Position numbers and translations under genes: made by a program. From NCBI GenBank assembly GCA_018715585.1, contig DVLH01000119.1, positions 1 through 6,901 on the forward strand: a DNA stretch of 6,901 bases. Direction: 5' to 3'. A model generated the notes under the pieces. It was not told the DNA's origin. It ran no database searches and worked only from the letters and a program-made list of their open reading frames with translations. Shown piece by piece: positions 4,389-6,901 of this stretch. The stretch is from Candidatus Aphodomonas merdavium. GTDB taxonomy: Bacteria; Bacillota; Clostridia; Christensenellales; Aristaeellaceae. The first letter of the stretch is position 1. Each line of letters opens with the position of its first letter.

Positions 4389-6901
4389 ATGCAATATACG
4401 CAAGCGCAACAGGATGCGATTTCATCCAGAAATTGTAATCTGCTTGTTTCTGCGGCGGCGGGCAGCGGCAAAACGGCCGTGCTCGCCGCGCGCGTCGTTT
4501 CGCTCGCGCGCGAGGGCGTGCCGCTGGAGCGCATGCTGGTGATGACGTTCACGCGCTCGGCTGCGGCGGAGATGCGCGCGCGCATTTTGGAAAGCCTGTA
4601 TGCCCAGGGGTTGCGCGAACAGGCGCTGCGCGTGGAGCGCGCCGACATTACGACACTGCACGGCTTTTGCGGCCAGGTATGCCGCGCGTACTTTGAGGCG
4701 GCGGATGTCGATCCGCTCTTTCGCGTGGGGGAAGGGCCGGAGGTTTCGCTGCTGCGCGAAGCGGCGCTTTCGGAGGCGCTGGAGGCGCTCTATGGCGAAC
4801 CCACGCCCGGGTTTGCCTATGCGTCGCTGTGCCTTTCCCAGCAGCAGCTTGCCGACGCGGTGCTGCAACTGCATACGGTTTTGACGTCCCGGCCGGACCC
4901 GGTTGCATGGCTGCGCGACAGCCTTGCGCTGCACGCGCTCTCCGGCGAGGCGCTCGCCCGGTCCCCGTTTGGCCGGGCGCTTTGCCGCCAGGCGGCGGTG
5001 GAGCTGGAAAATGCGGCGGTTCTCTTTCGCCGCGCGCTTGCGCTTGCCGGGCGCGCAGGCAGCTATGAGCGGACGGCGCAGAGCGACTGTTCGCTCGTGC
5101 AGGCGTACCTTGCGGCGGCGGGCGATCCGCAGGCGCTGCTCGGCCTTCCCAGGCCGTCCTTTGCGCGCAAGCCGCCGCGGCCCAAGGACGCGAACCCGGA
5201 AACGGAAGCGGAATACGCTGCGCTGCGCGAGGCGGGCAAGGATGCCGTCAAGCGGGCGATGGAATGGCTGGAGCCGCTGCGCGATCCGGAGGCCGCCGCG
5301 TCGCTGCTGCGGGAAGGACAAGCGCTTCTGGAGGGCGTTGCCGATGCGGCGGCACGTTTTGACGCGATTTTTTTGCAAAAAAAGGCGGAGCGCAACCTGC
5401 TTGATTTTTCCGACCTGGAACGCCGTGCGCTCAAGGCGTTGGGCGATGCGCGCGTACAAGCGGACTTGCGCGCGCGCTACCGCTACGTTTTTGTTGACGA
5501 ATATCAGGATTCAAGCCTTTTGCAGGAGGCGCTGATCAACCGCGTGCGGGGGGAGGACAACCTCTTTCTCGTGGGCGACGTTAAACAGAGCATTTACCGT
5601 TTCCGCCAGGCACAGCCCGCGCTGTTCCTGCACAAGCTGCGCACGTTTTCCGCCGAGGATGGCGTGCACGACAGAAAAATCGCTCTGAACGCCAACTTCC
5701 GTTCCTCGCCCGCCATTTTGCATGCCATCAACGACGTGTTTGCCTCCGTGTTTACGGGCGAGGCGATGGAAATCGAATATCCGCAAGCGGAACAGCTCTT
5801 TCCCGGCGTGCCGGATGCCGCCCCGGGAGCGGAACCGGAGCTGCTCGTGCTTTGTGGCGATGCGCAGGCGGAAGGGGAGGAGGATGCCCTTTCCCCGCAG
5901 GAGCGCGAGAAAACGCGCCAGGAGGCGGAAGCGATTGCGCGGCGCATTGAGGCGCTGCGCGCGCAGGACCCGTCGCTGCGCTTGCGCGACATTGCCGTGC
6001 TGATGCGCTCGGTCAAAGGGCGTGCCCCGCAGATCATCGACGTGCTGCGCGCGCACGGCATTCCCGCCGTGACGGAGCTGGGTGAGGATCTGCTCGCACA
6101 GCCGGAGGTGCAGTCGGCGCTTGCCATTTTGCGCGTGATGGACAACGCGCGCCAGGACGTGCCGCTGGTGGCGGCGCTTCGCGGCCCGGCGCTTGGCCTG
6201 GACGCCGAGGCGCTCGCCAAGGTGCGCGAACGCACGCCGGACGGGCCGTTTGAGGCCGCCGTGCGCGCATATCTCGGCGAGGACGATGCGCTTGCCGGCG
6301 CGCTGCGCGGTTTTTACGCCCGCATGGATGCCTGGCGCTCGCTTGCCCGCGCCGTTTCGCTGGAGAAGGTGATCTACCGCATCTACGACGAAACGGGGCT
6401 TTATGCGCGCGCGGGCGCGCTGGAGCGCGGCGCACAGCGGCAAAACCGGCTGCGCATGCTTGCGGAGCTGGCGGAGAAATATGACCGCGAGCGCTCTGGC
6501 GGGCTGAGCGGCTTTTTGCGCATGATCGAACGCATTTCCGCGCGCGAGAGCCTGGAAGCGCGCGCTTTGGCGGAGGATGAGGACGTCGTGCGGGTGACGA
6601 CGATCCACAAAAGCAAGGGACTGCAATACCCGGTTGTTTTCGTCGCGGGGGCGGGCAACCGCTTCGGCGCGGCGCGGGACGGCCTGCTGGCACTGCACGA
6701 CGGGCTTGGCGCGGCGGCCCCGGCCGTCAACCCATACCTGCGCGCACAATCGCCGACGGTGGCCACGCAGGCCATCGCTGCCTGCCGCCATGCCGAGGAC
6801 GTGGCGGAAGAAGCGCGCATCCTCTATGTGGCGCTGACGCGGGCGGAACGCCGCTTGTTCGTCGTCGGCATGGCGGACAAGGGGAGATTGGACGCCTGGC
6901 G
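4389..6901 (+). CDS. addA: ATP-dependent helicase/nuclease subunit A (AddA), 3' end outside window
   Basis: AddA is the helicase-nuclease subunit of AddAB, which unwinds and trims double-strand-break ends for RecA-dependent repair. I translated the frame codon by codon: 837 codons with no stop, running off the edge. Superfamily 1A helicase motifs occur in order: Walker A AAAGSGKT (22-29), MTFTRSAAAEM (52-62), TLHGFC, LLDFSDLE just before motif II, motif II VFVDEYQD (367-374), VGDVKQSIYRFR (395-406), NFRS (436-439), TIHKSKGLQ (738-746) and EEARILYVALTRA (807-819). GDVKQSIYRFR and the LDFSDLE segment fit AddA better than PcrA or UvrD. The family is usually about 1,150-1,250 residues; the C-terminal nuclease domain would lie beyond the edge. 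The ATG directly follows the gcvPB stop (TAAATG). Only weak ribosome sites are visible (AGGGA 4380-4384, AAGG 4374-4377), so translation may rely on coupling. addB is not upstream. Confidence 0.93.
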   Translation, partial: MQYTQAQQDAISSRNCNLLVSAAAGSGKTAVLAARVVSLAREGVPLERMLVMTFTRSAAAEMRARILESLYAQGLREQALRVERADITTLHGFCGQVCRAYFEAADVDPLFRVGEGPEVSLLREAALSEALEALYGEPTPGFAYASLCLSQQQLADAVLQLHTVLTSRPDPVAWLRDSLALHALSGEALARSPFGRALCRQAAVELENAAVLFRRALALAGRAGSYERTAQSDCSLVQAYLAAAGDPQALLGLPRPSFARKPPRPKDANPETEAEYAALREAGKDAVKRAMEWLEPLRDPEAAASLLREGQALLEGVADAAARFDAIFLQKKAERNLLDFSDLERRALKALGDARVQADLRARYRYVFVDEYQDSSLLQEALINRVRGEDNLFLVGDVKQSIYRFRQAQPALFLHKLRTFSAEDGVHDRKIALNANFRSSPAILHAINDVFASVFTGEAMEIEYPQAEQLFPGVPDAAPGAEPELLVLCGDAQAEGEEDALSPQEREKTRQEAEAIARRIEALRAQDPSLRLRDIAVLMRSVKGRAPQIIDVLRAHGIPAVTELGEDLLAQPEVQSALAILRVMDNARQDVPLVAALRGPALGLDAEALAKVRERTPDGPFEAAVRAYLGEDDALAGALRGFYARMDAWRSLARAVSLEKVIYRIYDETGLYARAGALERGAQRQNRLRMLAELAEKYDRERSGGLSGFLRMIERISARESLEARALAEDEDVVRVTTIHKSKGLQYPVVFVAGAGNRFGAARDGLLALHDGLGAAAPAVNPYLRAQSPTVATQAIAACRHAEDVAEEARILYVALTRAERRLFVVGMADKGRLDAW
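5368..5384 (+). other. T7-GC-A7 palindrome with A AAA AAG slippery heptamer in addA
   Basis: Within GC-rich addA, seven T (5368-5374), GC and seven A (5377-5383) form a perfect 16-nt palindrome. In the addA frame the end reads CAA AAA AAG, which places the heptamer A-AAA-AAG (5378-5384) in the register used for -1 frameshifting in E. coli dnaX. Three nt later GAGCGCA (5388-5394) can pair with TGCGCTC (5426-5432), a 7-bp stem with a 31-nt loop. A -1 shift would reach TGA at 5402-5404 and yield about 338 residues lacking motif II. No Shine-Dalgarno-like stimulator lies 10-14 nt upstream. The encoded LQKKAERNLLDFSDLE looks like normal AddA sequence, so the run may be only a product of coding. 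Confidence 0.35.

Noticed and set aside
2646..4409. 587-codon minus-strand open frame opposite gcvPA/gcvPB
   Set aside because: It has the same register effect in GC-rich DNA; its translation is rich in Arg, His and Ala with no family-like sequence. The antisense frames at 1840-2877, 4422-5459 and 5511-6791 share this explanation; for example, TCA codons at 4422 and 5511 in addA set their ends.
4572..4585. ATGCGCGCGCGCAT, a 14-bp alternating palindrome (Z-DNA-prone)
   Set aside because: It encodes a normal MRARI stretch of AddA motif Ia; similar CGCG runs recur throughout the GC-rich genes, so it is explained by codon bias.
1..6901. CRISPR array, tRNA, rRNA, insertion sequence or phage genes
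   Set aside because: No regularly spaced repeats, RNA-gene-like stretches, transposase-like proteins or terminal repeats were seen; from 158 on, the window is filled by the five genes.

Overview
This GC-rich window (a short AT-rich start, then dense coding) most resembles a chromosomal segment of a high-GC Bacillota (Clostridia-type) bacterium. Two things suggest this. The glycine decarboxylase P-protein is split into two genes (gcvPA and gcvPB), as is usual in Bacillota, Thermotogales and archaea rather than in Proteobacteria. The last gene is an AddA-type helicase, the recombination enzyme subunit typical of Bacillota. This lineage call is inference; no rRNA or other marker gene is present.

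Layout: positions 1-157 are an AT-rich intergenic region. It holds a good sigma-A-type promoter facing right (92-119) and, back to back with it, an equally good promoter facing left (68-40). A perfect 17-nt palindrome lies over the leftward -10 and start region, and an inverted repeat lies over the rightward -10. From 158 onward every base is used on the plus strand: gcvT (158-1240), gcvH (1253-1639), gcvPA (1636-2955), gcvPB (2952-4388) and the first 837 codons of addA (4389 to the window edge). The gcvT/gcvH gap is 12 nt, gcvH/gcvPA and gcvPA/gcvPB overlap by ATGA, and gcvPB/addA join as TAAATG. No terminator was seen at any junction, so all five genes are probably one transcript.

The first four genes supply three of the four parts of the glycine cleavage system. 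GcvPA and GcvPB form the PLP-dependent decarboxylase, GcvH carries the aminomethyl group on a lipoyl-lysine, and GcvT hands the one-carbon unit to tetrahydrofolate and releases ammonia. The L-protein (dihydrolipoyl dehydrogenase) and lipoate ligase are not in the window. The fifth gene belongs to a different process, RecBCD-like double-strand-break end processing, and its usual partner addB is not upstream of it.

The window is mostly ordinary housekeeping content; I see no clear new system. Points worth a second look are the divergent promoter/operator region, the direct joining of addA to the gcv operon, and a dnaX-like slippery heptamer in addA.
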